A DNA stretch of 64,000 nt from Clostridiales bacterium (GTDB lineage Bacteria > Bacillota > Clostridia > Lachnospirales > Lachnospiraceae), in assembly GCA_020859995.1 (NCBI GenBank), contig JAJBVE010000057.1:40412-104411 (forward strand), in the 5' to 3' direction. The notes below the pieces were generated by a model. The model searched no databases and had not been told where the DNA came from. It saw nothing but the letters and a program-made list of their open reading frames with translations. The position numbers and the translations under genes were made by a program. Every line of letters begins with the position of its first letter. The first letter of the stretch is position 1. Below are positions 36,385 through 45,506 of this stretch, in pieces.

Positions 36385-37089
36385 ATGGATGCATATGTGA
36401 AGCTGGAACAGGTGACGAAGATCTACCGTATGGGCGAGGTGGAGATCCACGCGGTGGACGGCATTGATTTTGAAATTCAGAAAGGGGAATTTGTAGTCAT
36501 CGTCGGGCCGAGCGGCGCTGGAAAGACGACGGTGCTGAACATTTTAGGCGGGATGGATTCGGCGAGCAGCGGCCGTGTCCTTGTAGACGGGAAAGACATT
36601 GCGGCGTACAGTCAGAAGAAGCTGACGGCTTACCGGCGCAATGACATTGGGTTTGTTTTTCAGTTTTACAATCTGGTGCAGAACCTGACCGCACTGGAGA
36701 ACGTGGAGCTGGCGATGCAGATCTGCAAAAACCCGCTGAACGCGAAAAGCGTGCTCAGGGAGGTCGGGCTGGAGGGGCGTATGAAGAATTTTCCGGCGCA
36801 GCTTTCAGGCGGCGAGCAGCAGCGGGTGTCGATTGCCCGCGCGCTGGCGAAAAATCCGAAGCTGCTGCTCTGCGATGAGCCGACCGGTGCCCTGGATTAT
36901 CAGACCGGAAAAGCGATCCTGAAGCTTTTGCAGGACATGTGCCGGGAGCGGGGGATGACGGTGATCGTGATTACGCATAATTCGGCGATCGCGCCGATGG
37001 CGGACCGGGTGATCCGCATAAAAAATGGCCAGGTGGCGGATTTGCATATGAATGAAAAACCGATGTCGGTGGAAGAGATTGAGTGGTAG
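36385..37089 (+). CDS. ABC transporter ATP-binding protein (LolD/MacB type)
   Basis: The 234-residue ATPase has Walker [11 protein letters not shown] at about residues 40-49, Q-loop [17 protein letters not shown], signature [15 protein letters not shown] and Walker [13 protein letters not shown]. The block after the Q-loop is typical of the LolD/FtsE/MacB branch, which powers mechanical rather than pore-type transport. The FtsX-type permease gene begins 25 bp downstream. Together they form one complex. An extended C-terminal tail of about 15 residues is normal for the family. Confidence 0.92.
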   Translation: MDAYVKLEQVTKIYRMGEVEIHAVDGIDFEIQKGEFVVIVGPSGAGKTTVLNILGGMDSASSGRVLVDGKDIAAYSQKKLTAYRRNDIGFVFQFYNLVQNLTALENVELAMQICKNPLNAKSVLREVGLEGRMKNFPAQLSGGEQQRVSIARALAKNPKLLLCDEPTGALDYQTGKAILKLLQDMCRERGMTVIVITHNSAIAPMADRVIRIKNGQVADLHMNEKPMSVEEIEW

Positions 37090-37113
37090 GATTTCTGATT
37101 GAGTGGGTAGATT

Positions 37114-40100
37114 ATGAAGAAACGCGCGTTAAAAAAAGACTTCCGGATGGAAATTAAAAAGAGCATGAACCGGTTCCTGTCAATTTTTCTGATAGTGGCG
37201 CTGGGCGTGTCTTTTTTTTCCGGGCTGCAGTCGGCGGCGCCGGATATGCGCGTGACGGAAGACACTTATTTTGACGATTCCAATCTGATGGATATCCGTG
37301 TGATCAGCACAATGGGACTGACGGGTGACGACCTGGAGGCGATTGCGGCGGTGGACGGCGTGTCGCTGGTGGAAGGCACTTATATGGAAGATGTTTACAC
37401 CGGCGATGAGGATTCGCAGTCTGTCCTTCATGTGGAGGCTTTTCCGGAGACGATGAACCAGGTGGCCCTGATGTCCGGGGCACTTCCTGTGAAAGCGGGC
37501 GAGTGTTTTCTGGATCAGTATTACGCGGATTTGATGGGGTATGAAGTGGGGGATACGCTGGAAATCACGGTGGAGGATGAGGAGGAAAGTTATCTGCTGC
37601 ACCGCACACTGACCATCACCGGCACGGGGTATAGCCCCTGCTACGTTGCGATTAACCGTGGCAGTACCACGCTTGGCACAGGGACGCTCTCCGGCTTTGT
37701 CTATGTGACGGCGGAGGAGTTTGACTCGGAAGTGTATACGGTTGTTTACGTGCAGGTGGAGGGAGCGAAAGACGAACTGGCCTATACGGATGCGTATGAC
37801 GATCTGGTGGAAGAGGTGCTTACACGGATCGAGGCGATCGCGGATGTGCGCTGTGAGGCCAGGTATACGGAGATTATGGAGGAAGCCGAATCGGAGATCG
37901 AGGAGGCCGAGCAGGAGGTTGCGGACGGAAAAGCGGAGCTGGAGGACGCGAAGCAGCAGCTGGAGGATTCGAAGGCAGAGGCGGAGTCAGAGCTGGCGGA
38001 GGCGGAATCAGAGCTCCTCGATGCCGAGGAACAGCTGGAAGACGGAAAAACGGAGCTGGAGGATTCGAAGACGGAGGTTGCGGAAGCCGAGTCGGAGGTC
38101 GCGGACGGCGAGACGACATTAAGTGAAAATGAGGCGACGCTCGCTGACGCGCAGAGCCAGATTTCTGACGCGCTGGCGACACTGCAGTCTAACGAGGCGA
38201 CCTATAAGGAATCACTTTCGGAGTATCAGAGTCAGTCTGAGTCTGCGACGGCAGAGCTTCAATCAGCGCAGGAGGAAATTGATTCCGGAACCGCGCAGGC
38301 CGCGGACGGATGGACGCAGTATGAGGCGGCTCTGGCGGAGATAGAGGACGGTGAGGCGCAGATCGCTGAGGCAGAAGTGCAGCTGGAATCAGCAAAAGAG
38401 GAATATGAACAGGGGCTGACGGCGCTGGAGGAGAGTCAGAGCGAATATGACGCGTTGGCTGCGGAGTTATCGGCGGGACGCACGGCTTTGCAGGAAGCGG
38501 AAGCAGAGCTTGCGGATCAGCAGAGCAGCTATGAGGAAGGGCGCGCCACGCTGGATGAGGCATGGGAGACTTATGAAGCGGGGGCGGCGGAGTTTGCGGC
38601 CGGTCAGGAGGCGTATGACGAGGCTGCGGCGCAGGTAGAAGAGCTGCGGACCGCTTATGATACGGCGTCAGAGGCGGTAAGTTCAGCCCAGGAAGCCTAT
38701 GACGAGGCCATTGCGGCAGCGGCGAACGCGCAGAACGCGTATAAGTCGGCTGACGCGGCAGAGCAGGAAGCTCAGGAGGAATATGACACGGCGGCATCCG
38801 CGGCAGCGAGCGCGCAGGGAGAATATGATACGGCAGATTCAGCGCTTGCTGACGCCCAGAATGCGTACGATACTGCTTCGGGAGCGGTGACGAGCGCCCA
38901 GAGCGCGTATGATACAGCCTCGGAGGAGGCGGCGAGTGCGCAAAGCGCGTATGATACAGCGGCAGAAAGTGTGAGTGCTGCTCAGGCAGCCTATGAGGAA
39001 GCCAAAGCATCCGGTGCGGATGAAGCGGAACTCGAGACGCTCCTGGAAAAGCTGGAGACGGCGAAGAATGCGCTTACGGCGGAGGAAACGGCACTGGCGG
39101 CCGCGAAAGAAACACTTTCGGAAAAGGAATCGGCGTTAGCGACCGCAAAAGAAACACTTTCCGCAAAGGAAACGGCGCTGGCGACTGCCCAGTCGGCGCT
39201 TTCAGCGAAGGAAACGGCACTGGCGGCCGCAAAGGAAACACTTTCCGTAAAGACAACCGCGCTGGAATCCGCCAGTCAGACTCTTGCAGAGGCGGAGACG
39301 GCGCTGGCGGCTGCGAATGCTCAGGTGACGGAACTGGCCGAGACGATTGAGACGGCAAAGACGACCGCTTCCACGCTGAAGGAGCAGCTCTCGGCAGCGG
39401 ACGCAGCGCTTGCCGAGCAGAAGACAGAGCTGGATGGTGCGTCAGCGACTCTCGCCGCGACAAAGGAGCAGCTGGATGAACAGGAAGAAACGCTTGCGGA
39501 GGCGAAGGCTGCCCTGGATGCGGCGTCAGAGCAGATCGCGGAGCAGGAAGCGACTCTGACGGCAGGGGAAGCGCAGCTGGCCGCGGCAAAGACGCAGCTG
39601 GACGAAGGCTGGGCCTCTCTGGCAGCCTCGGCGGAACAGATTGAGGCAGCGGAAGAAGAACTGGCCGAACAGAAAGGATCTCTTGCTTCTGCGAAAGAAA
39701 CGCTTGCCGCGACGAAAGAGCAGCTGGAGGCTTCCGAGTCGGAGCTGGCCGCGGCGAAAAAGGAAGTGGACGATGGGTATGATAGCCTGGCGGACGCAAA
39801 AGCACAGCTGACAAGCGCCAGATCTCAGTTGGATTCGGGGTGGGCGCAGTATGACTCATCACTGTCAGAGTACAACTCGGGCGTTGCGCAGTTAAAGGAA
39901 GGCCAGGAAGAACTGGACGACGCCAGGGCACAGATCGCGGACGCACTTGAGCAGATTGCGGACGCTGAGTCTGAGATCGAGGAAAACGAGCAGAAAATCG
40001 CGGATGGCTGGGACGATTATGAGGAAGGTAAGGCAGAGGCGGAGCAAAAAATAGTGGACGCGGAGCAGGAAATTGCGGACGCTGAAGAAGAAATTGCGGA

Positions 40101-41859
40101 GGCGGAACAGAAAATCGCGGATGCCAGAGCGGAACTCAGTGACGTCAGCTATCCGGAATGGTATGTCTACGACCGCAGCTCCTTGCCGGAAAACACGGGA
40201 TATGGAGAGAATGCAGACCGCATGACGAACATTGCGCAGGTGTTCCCGGTAATCTTTTTCCTGGTGGCAGCTTTGATCAGTCTGACGACAATGACGCGGA
40301 TGGTAGAAGAGGAGCGCACACAGATCGGCACACTCAAAGCATTGGGCTATGGCAAGTGGGATGTTGCCAAAAAATATCTGAAGTATGCGTTCTGGGCGAC
40401 GATGTGCGGCAGCATTTTTGGCATTCTTATCGGCGAAAAGCTTTTCCCGTGGGTGATTATCAAGGCCTACCAGATCCTGTATATTTATCAGCCGGCGATC
40501 CTTGTACCGTATCACTGGTCTTACGGTTTGATGGCATGCGGCATTGCTGTGGCGTGTACCGTGGGCGCAGCTTTTTCAGCATGCTACCGGGTGTTGGGCA
40601 CAGTGCCTGCTGAGCTGATGCGTCCGCCTGCGCCCAAACAAGGCAAGCGCGTGTTCCTTGAACGGGTGACTTTTCTCTGGAAACACCTGAATTTTAACTG
40701 GAAATCGACGGTCCGCAATCTGATGCGCTATAAGAGACGTCAGATGATGACGATCTTTGGTATCGGCGGCTGTATGGGGCTGCTGCTGGTGGGTTACGGC
40801 CTGCGCGACTCCATTGGCGATGTCGGGGTGCTGCAGTTCAATGAGCTTCAGACCTATGACGCGATGCTGGTGTACGATGCGGATGCCGACGTGTCGGATC
40901 TTTCCGAGCTGGAGACGGCAGTCGCCGCGGAGAGCCGGATTCAGACCTGGAAACGGTTTTACATGCAGAGCATGGATATCGCGGATCGTGACGCAAGCGG
41001 CACCGGAAAACAGTGGACGATCTATGTCTACGTGCCGGAGAACCTGGATGACATTGATGAATTCCTGACCTTCCGCGACCGCACGACGGATGAAGTGTAT
41101 GAGCTGACCGACGAGGGCGCGATCATTACCGAAAAAATCGCAAAGGAATTTGACATCTCCGTCGGGGATACGATTTCCATCAGTCTGGACGACGGGGGGA
41201 CTGCTGTGATCCCGATCGCGGCAATCTGCGAAAATTATCTGTATAATTATATTTACCTGACGCCGATTCTCTATGAGGAACTGTTCGGCGAAGCGCCGGA
41301 GTACAACAGCATTTTCTTCTGTATGGCGGATACTGCCTGGGACGATGCTGAGGCGGTGATCGAGGAAGTCGGTACGGGACTGCTGTCTTTTGACGCGTCT
41401 CTGAGTATTACCTACGTATCCTCCCTGCAGGAGACGATTGAGACTATGCTCAGCGCGCTGGATCTGGTCATTATCGTCCTGATTGTATCAGCGGGACTTC
41501 TGGCCTTTGTCGTGCAGTACAACCTGAATAACATCAATATCAACGAACGCCGTCGGGAGCTGGCGACGCTGAAGGTCCTTGGGTTCTATGACGGGGAAGT
41601 TTCCGCCTATATTTTCCGGGAAAACGTGGTCACGACCATCATCGGAGCCGCAGCCGGCTGCCTGATCGGGAAGGGGCTGCACGCGTTTGTCATCACAACA
41701 GTCGAGGTTGACACTTGCATGTTCGGGCGGGGTATCTACCTGCAAAGCTACATTTACAGCATACTGTTTACGATCGCGTTTTCGCTGATTGTGAATGTTG
41801 CGATGCATTTCAAGCTGAAGAAGATTGATATGGTGGAGTCGCTGAAGAGTATTGAGTAG
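37114..41859 (+). CDS. FtsX/MacB-type permease with giant extracellular coiled coil
   Basis: The 1581-residue protein has one membrane helix at about residues 18-40, then a globular extracellular domain to about 250. Residues 255-1010 form a nearly unbroken Ala/Glu/Gln/Ser-rich coiled coil with repeats such as SAQSAYDTAS and AAKETLS-KETAL. Membrane helices follow from about 1030 (FFLVAALISLTTM with the FtsX loop ERTQIGTLKALGYGKWDV). A second FtsX unit has its own extracellular domain and the loop RRRELATLKVLGFYDGEVS near 1480. Usual family lengths are 400-850 residues. With the ATPase upstream it forms a mechanotransmission-type ABC complex. The coil could reach through the cell wall. Its partner and substrate are unknown. 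Confidence 0.85.
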   Translation: MKKRALKKDFRMEIKKSMNRFLSIFLIVALGVSFFSGLQSAAPDMRVTEDTYFDDSNLMDIRVISTMGLTGDDLEAIAAVDGVSLVEGTYMEDVYTGDEDSQSVLHVEAFPETMNQVALMSGALPVKAGECFLDQYYADLMGYEVGDTLEITVEDEEESYLLHRTLTITGTGYSPCYVAINRGSTTLGTGTLSGFVYVTAEEFDSEVYTVVYVQVEGAKDELAYTDAYDDLVEEVLTRIEAIADVRCEARYTEIMEEAESEIEEAEQEVADGKAELEDAKQQLEDSKAEAESELAEAESELLDAEEQLEDGKTELEDSKTEVAEAESEVADGETTLSENEATLADAQSQISDALATLQSNEATYKESLSEYQSQSESATAELQSAQEEIDSGTAQAADGWTQYEAALAEIEDGEAQIAEAEVQLESAKEEYEQGLTALEESQSEYDALAAELSAGRTALQEAEAELADQQSSYEEGRATLDEAWETYEAGAAEFAAGQEAYDEAAAQVEELRTAYDTASEAVSSAQEAYDEAIAAAANAQNAYKSADAAEQEAQEEYDTAASAAASAQGEYDTADSALADAQNAYDTASGAVTSAQSAYDTASEEAASAQSAYDTAAESVSAAQAAYEEAKASGADEAELETLLEKLETAKNALTAEETALAAAKETLSEKESALATAKETLSAKETALATAQSALSAKETALAAAKETLSVKTTALESASQTLAEAETALAAANAQVTELAETIETAKTTASTLKEQLSAADAALAEQKTELDGASATLAATKEQLDEQEETLAEAKAALDAASEQIAEQEATLTAGEAQLAAAKTQLDEGWASLAASAEQIEAAEEELAEQKGSLASAKETLAATKEQLEASESELAAAKKEVDDGYDSLADAKAQLTSARSQLDSGWAQYDSSLSEYNSGVAQLKEGQEELDDARAQIADALEQIADAESEIEENEQKIADGWDDYEEGKAEAEQKIVDAEQEIADAEEEIAEAEQKIADARAELSDVSYPEWYVYDRSSLPENTGYGENADRMTNIAQVFPVIFFLVAALISLTTMTRMVEEERTQIGTLKALGYGKWDVAKKYLKYAFWATMCGSIFGILIGEKLFPWVIIKAYQILYIYQPAILVPYHWSYGLMACGIAVACTVGAAFSACYRVLGTVPAELMRPPAPKQGKRVFLERVTFLWKHLNFNWKSTVRNLMRYKRRQMMTIFGIGGCMGLLLVGYGLRDSIGDVGVLQFNELQTYDAMLVYDADADVSDLSELETAVAAESRIQTWKRFYMQSMDIADRDASGTGKQWTIYVYVPENLDDIDEFLTFRDRTTDEVYELTDEGAIITEKIAKEFDISVGDTISISLDDGGTAVIPIAAICENYLYNYIYLTPILYEELFGEAPEYNSIFFCMADTAWDDAEAVIEEVGTGLLSFDASLSITYVSSLQETIETMLSALDLVIIVLIVSAGLLAFVVQYNLNNININERRRELATLKVLGFYDGEVSAYIFRENVVTTIIGAAAGCLIGKGLHAFVITTVEVDTCMFGRGIYLQSYIYSILFTIAFSLIVNVAMHFKLKKIDMVESLKSIE

Positions 41860-41916
41860 CAACGGGAAAGCTACGCCGCATCGCAGGATACCAGGAGTCA
41901 CGCTCTCGCTTATTAA

Positions 41917-42282
41917 TCCATACGTGGATTTCCCGATGAATATACTGGCTCTAAATACACAAAGCGGTTGAAGGGAACAAATGCGAAAGTAAAAGCAAAT
42001 GCTGCGCAGGCAATACCCAAGATGTTGGAAATTGCTGCGGAAAAGGAGTTTCATGAAAATCGAAAGGACAAGCATTCTTCTATGGCGAGGAAAGGATGGT
42101 ATTATTATAAAACACGCTTTGCATTGCCTGTTTGTTCTAATGATCAAAAGACGGATATTTTTAATTTTTATTCAGCGCGTTTGCTTGTGAACATGACATC
42201 TTATGGAAAATTATTTTTATATGACGTATTGGATATAAAAAAAGAAGCAAGTAACCCACTCAAGGAATACAAAAGCTTGTAG
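41917..42282 (+). pseudogene. Truncated mobile-element protein domain (LPD/BECR-like) remnant
   Basis: After an in-frame stop at 41914 the frame reads GFPDEYTGSKYTKRLKGTNA and continues to 42282. The apparent TTG start at 41968 lies inside this similarity, so the gene has lost its 5' part. The block KGWYYYKTRFALPV and the ending GKLFLYDVLDIKKE resemble C-terminal domains of large polyvalent or MuF-type proteins from phages and conjugative elements, some of which are BECR-fold nucleases. This is recall, not a search result. The region is clearly more AT-rich than its neighbours, consistent with transfer. No other phage genes remain nearby. Confidence 0.5.
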
Positions 42283-42365
42283 ACAAGTGGCAAAAAACTG
42301 CTTCTCTTTGAAAAAAGTTATCATTTCTTTTGAGATTTGTCAACATTAAATTTCGAATTTTTGCG

Positions 42366-42393
42366 AAATATTTTCGAAGCAAATATTTTCGAA
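42366..42393. promoter_or_regulatory. Direct repeats upstream of araD
   Basis: AAATATTTTCGAA occurs at 42366-42378 and 42381-42393, a 15-bp period. Further TTTCGAA and GCGAAA forms lie at 42350-42366. The stretch is AT-rich, with no gene. It could be an operator for the pentose genes, but no promoter can be fixed. Confidence 0.4.
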
Positions 42394-42565
42394 ATAGCAT
42401 TTACGAAAGATCAAATATCATATCGGTACAAATTACAGTGATTTATTACTAACGAGGGGTACTGCGGATGCTCATTTGCCTATATGTTGGCATGACGGCG
42501 GGTTTTCTCATAATTTATGCATGTTTTTAGCAAAAATTTACTAGACGGATGGGAGAATTCTGTGT

Positions 42566-42691
42566 ATGATACAAAGAAAGCCGCGCAATTGGAGTTGCAC
42601 TTCGTGCAAGACGCGGCCTTCGTCCATACTTGCTGCGCAAGTACGGACATGTGATACAAAGAAAGCCGCGCAATTGAAATCGCTGCGCGAT
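42566..42691. repeat. Double-hairpin repeat (family R1), copy upstream of araD
   Basis: A 25-bp string, starting TGATACAAAGAAAGCCGCG, is present exactly at 42567-42591 and 42652-42676, an 85-bp period. Between the copies are hairpin TTGCACTTCGTGCAA, connector ACGCGGCCTTCGTCC and a hairpin in which GTCC and TACTTGC pair with GCAAGTA and GGAC. A further hairpin, ATCGC-TGC-GCGAT, follows. Period and connector match the array at 13598, though the stems differ. It ends 35 bp before the araD start. Confidence 0.75.
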
Positions 42692-42725
42692 AGGCGAATA
42701 AAGGAAAAGGGGGCGTATTTGTTTT

Positions 42726-43421
42726 ATGCTGGAAGAGCTGAAAAGGCAGGTCTATGAGGCGAATATGGAACTGCCGAAACGGGGACTTGTCACGTATACC
42801 TGGGGGAATGTGAGCGGCCTCGACCGGGAGACGGGGTATTTCGTGATTAAGCCGAGCGGTGTGGACTATGATGATCTTAAGCCGGAGGATATGGTGGTGA
42901 TGGATCTGGAGTGCAACCGGATCGAAGGACGCTATAAGCCGTCTTCGGATACGGCGACGCATGCCGAGCTTTACAAGGCGTTTCCGGAGCTGGGTGGCGT
43001 GGTGCATACGCATTCGCCGTGGGCGACCTCGTGGGCGCAGGCGGGGCGTGATATTCCCTGCTACGGTACGACGCATGCGGACTATATGTATGGTCCGATT
43101 CCCTGCGCGAGAAATCTGACCCCGGAGGAGATTAACGGAGAATACGAGAAAAATACCGGACTGGTGATTATCGAAACATTCCGGTCACGGGGGATCAATC
43201 CGGTCTATGTGCCGGCGGTTCTCTGCGCGAACCACGGCCCCTTTACCTGGGGGAAGGACGCGGCGGAGGCGGTACACAACGCCGTGGTTCTGGAGGAGGT
43301 CGCGAAGATGGCCTGCCGCACGGAGCTGATCAATCCGCAGGTGGCACCTGCACCGGATTGTATTAAAGAAAAGCATTTTATGCGGAAGCATGGGCCGAAC
43401 GCTTATTATGGTCAGGCGTGA
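42726..43421 (+). CDS. araD: L-ribulose-5-phosphate 4-epimerase
   Basis: The 231-residue class II aldolase-fold enzyme interconverts L-ribulose 5-phosphate and D-xylulose 5-phosphate. Zinc ligands are His94 and His96 in [13 protein letters not shown] and His near 170 in [21 protein letters not shown] and [10 protein letters not shown] are the phosphate-site blocks. AraD, UlaF and SgbE cannot be told apart safely by reading; the split transketolase that follows fits any pentose route. No araA or araB is present in the window. The ribosome site AAAAGGGGG is rather far upstream. R1 repeats lie just before it. Confidence 0.9.
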   Translation: MLEELKRQVYEANMELPKRGLVTYTWGNVSGLDRETGYFVIKPSGVDYDDLKPEDMVVMDLECNRIEGRYKPSSDTATHAELYKAFPELGGVVHTHSPWATSWAQAGRDIPCYGTTHADYMYGPIPCARNLTPEEINGEYEKNTGLVIIETFRSRGINPVYVPAVLCANHGPFTWGKDAAEAVHNAVVLEEVAKMACRTELINPQVAPAPDCIKEKHFMRKHGPNAYYGQA

Positions 43422-43522
43422 CGTCAGACAGCATGTGTGTATTACGGGCAGTAACACAGATTTGCAGAGGCAGGTGCTTTTGCTGCTTCTCGATATATTA
43501 TTTATAAGGAAGGAACCGACCA

Positions 43523-44362
43523 ATGACAATTCTTGAATTGCAAAAAATGGCGAACGAGGTTCGCAAGGGCATTGTGACGGGCGTGCACAGTGCGAAGGCG
43601 GGGCATCCGGGCGGATCGCTCTCGTCGGCAGATGTTTTTACGTATCTGTATTTTCAGGAGATGAATATTGATCCGAAGAATCCGAAGGATCCGGATCGTG
43701 ACCGTTTTGTCCTCTCTAAGGGACACAATGCGCCGGGATATTATTCGGCGATGGCGCACCGGGGCTATTTTCCGGTGGAGGATCTGGTGACGCTGCGGCA
43801 CACTGGATCTCATCTGCAGGGGCATCCGTGTATGCAGCACATCCCGGGGATTGATATGTCTTCGGGCTCCCTCGGACAGGGCATTTCGGCGGCGGTAGGT
43901 ATGGCGCTTGCGGGAAAGATGGATCAGAAATCTTACCGCGTGTATACGCTGCTCGGCGACGGTGAGATTGAGGAAGGCCAGGTCTGGGAGGCGGCGATGT
44001 TTGCCGGCCACCGCAAGCTGGACAACCTCTGCGTGATCGTGGACAATAATGGCCTGCAGATTGACGGTAAGATTGAGGACGTCTGCTCTCCGTATCCGAT
44101 CGACAAGAAATTTGAGGCGTTTAATTTCCATGTGATCAACGTGGCGGACGGCAACGACATGCAGCAGCTGGCGGACGCGTTCGCGGAAGCGCGCACGGTG
44201 AAGGGCATGCCGACGGCGATTATCATGAAGACTCTCAAAGGCAAGGGTGTTTCCTTTATGGAAGGCCAGGTAGGCTGGCACGGTAAGGCGCCGAACGATG
44301 AAGAATACGCGATCGCGATGGCAGATCTGGAGAAAGTGGGGGAAGCATTATGTCAGAAGTAA
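43523..44362 (+). CDS. Transketolase, N-terminal subunit
   Basis: The 279-residue protein is the thiamine diphosphate-binding half of a split transketolase. The cofactor motif is LLGDGEIEEGQVWEAAMFAG near residues 152-171, with NNGLQIDG further on. SAKAGHPGGSLSSADV at the N-terminus and GHNAPGYY are typical. It overlaps the next gene, the C-terminal half, by 13 bases, so the halves are made together. The enzyme connects the xylulose 5-phosphate made by AraD to glycolysis. Split forms are common in Firmicutes and archaea. The ribosome site is AAGGAAGGA. Confidence 0.95.
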   Translation: MTILELQKMANEVRKGIVTGVHSAKAGHPGGSLSSADVFTYLYFQEMNIDPKNPKDPDRDRFVLSKGHNAPGYYSAMAHRGYFPVEDLVTLRHTGSHLQGHPCMQHIPGIDMSSGSLGQGISAAVGMALAGKMDQKSYRVYTLLGDGEIEEGQVWEAAMFAGHRKLDNLCVIVDNNGLQIDGKIEDVCSPYPIDKKFEAFNFHVINVADGNDMQQLADAFAEARTVKGMPTAIIMKTLKGKGVSFMEGQVGWHGKAPNDEEYAIAMADLEKVGEALCQK

Positions 44363-45288
44363 AGAAAATCGCTACGAGACAGAGCTATGGAAATGCTCTG
44401 GTAGAGCTTGGGAAAGAGCATGACAATCTTCTGGTACTGGACGCGGACCTTGCGAACGCGACCAAGACCGATACATTTAAAAAGGTATTTCCGGAGCGTC
44501 ATATAGACTGCGGAATCGCGGAGTGCAATATGATGGGCATCGCCGCAGGACTTTCGACCACCGGCAAGGTGCCGTTTGTCAGCACGTTCGCGATGTTCGC
44601 GTCCGGGCGAGCATATGAGCAGGTGAGAAACTCCATCGGTTATCCGCATCTGAATGTTAAGATCGGCGCGACCCATGCGGGAATTTCTGTGGGCGAGGAC
44701 GGAGCGTCCCATCAGGCAAACGAGGATATGGCGCTGATGCGCGCAATCCCGGGCATGGTGGTCATCAACCCGTCGGACGATGTCGAGGCCAGAGCGGCGG
44801 TAAAGGCCGCGTATGAGTACGAAGGACCGGTTTATCTGCGTTTCGGGCGCCTGGCAGTGCCGGTGATCAACGACAGACCGGATTATAAATTTGAAATCGG
44901 TAAGGGTGTTGTTTTAAAAGAGGGCACCGATGTGACGATCATTGCGACCGGCCTGTGCGTAAACAGCGCGCTGGAAGCGGCCGAGCTGCTGGCGGCGGAC
45001 GGTATTTCCGCGCAGATCGTAAATATCCACACGATCAAGCCTCTGGATGAGGAGCTGGTGGTCGCGTGCGCGAAAAAGACCGGTAAGATCGTGACGGTGG
45101 AAGAGCATTCCGTGATCGGCGGCCTTGGCAGTGCGGTGTGCGACGCGCTCTGCGCGAACTATCCGGCACCGGTGCTGAAGATCGGTGTACAGGATGTCTT
45201 CGGCGAATCCGGCCCGGCGCTGGAGCTCCTGAAGAAATATCAGCTGGACGGCCAGGGCGTGTACGAACAGGTGAAAGCCTGGGTGTAA
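44350..45288 (+). CDS. Transketolase, C-terminal subunit
   Basis: The 312-residue protein is the pyrimidine-binding and C-terminal half of the split transketolase. DCGIAECNMMGIAAGLSTTG near residues 55-74 contains the catalytic Glu for thiamine activation. THAGISVGEDGASHQANEDM is the typical transketolase block. The C-terminal domain ends in the common LKKYQLDGQGVYEQV form. The start overlaps the N-terminal subunit gene. It closes the araD-transketolase group, with a strong hairpin at 45369. Confidence 0.95.
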   Translation: MSEVKKIATRQSYGNALVELGKEHDNLLVLDADLANATKTDTFKKVFPERHIDCGIAECNMMGIAAGLSTTGKVPFVSTFAMFASGRAYEQVRNSIGYPHLNVKIGATHAGISVGEDGASHQANEDMALMRAIPGMVVINPSDDVEARAAVKAAYEYEGPVYLRFGRLAVPVINDRPDYKFEIGKGVVLKEGTDVTIIATGLCVNSALEAAELLAADGISAQIVNIHTIKPLDEELVVACAKKTGKIVTVEEHSVIGGLGSAVCDALCANYPAPVLKIGVQDVFGESGPALELLKKYQLDGQGVYEQVKAWV

Positions 45289-45368
45289 GGTGAACTATCA
45301 GGAACGGTCCTGGACAGGTTAGAGAGCTCCCCTATCCGATTAATGATTAATTAAAATGTTCAATAGAC

Positions 45369-45396
45369 ACGGCTCCGCACGAAAGTGCGGAGCCGT
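45369..45396. terminator. Strong hairpin between convergent genes
   Basis: ACGGCTCCGCAC and GTGCGGAGCCGT pair perfectly over 12 bp around a GAAA tetraloop. No T tract follows on the plus strand. It lies between the transketolase and GH28 genes, which converge, so a two-way terminator is likely. Confidence 0.65.
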
Positions 45397-45506
45397 TGCT
45401 GTCGTCAGTGTCCACGCGCTGGTGCCTGGGCAGCAGACAGTCTTCAAGTGCGTGTTTCGGAAAACATTCTTCCCAAACCAGCTGAAAGAAGATTTATGCT
45501 GTGGTT

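Noticed and set aside
38189..39946. Proline-rich minus-strand open frames opposite the coiled coil
   Set aside because: They arise from the repeated GCG/GAG codons of the permease gene read backwards.
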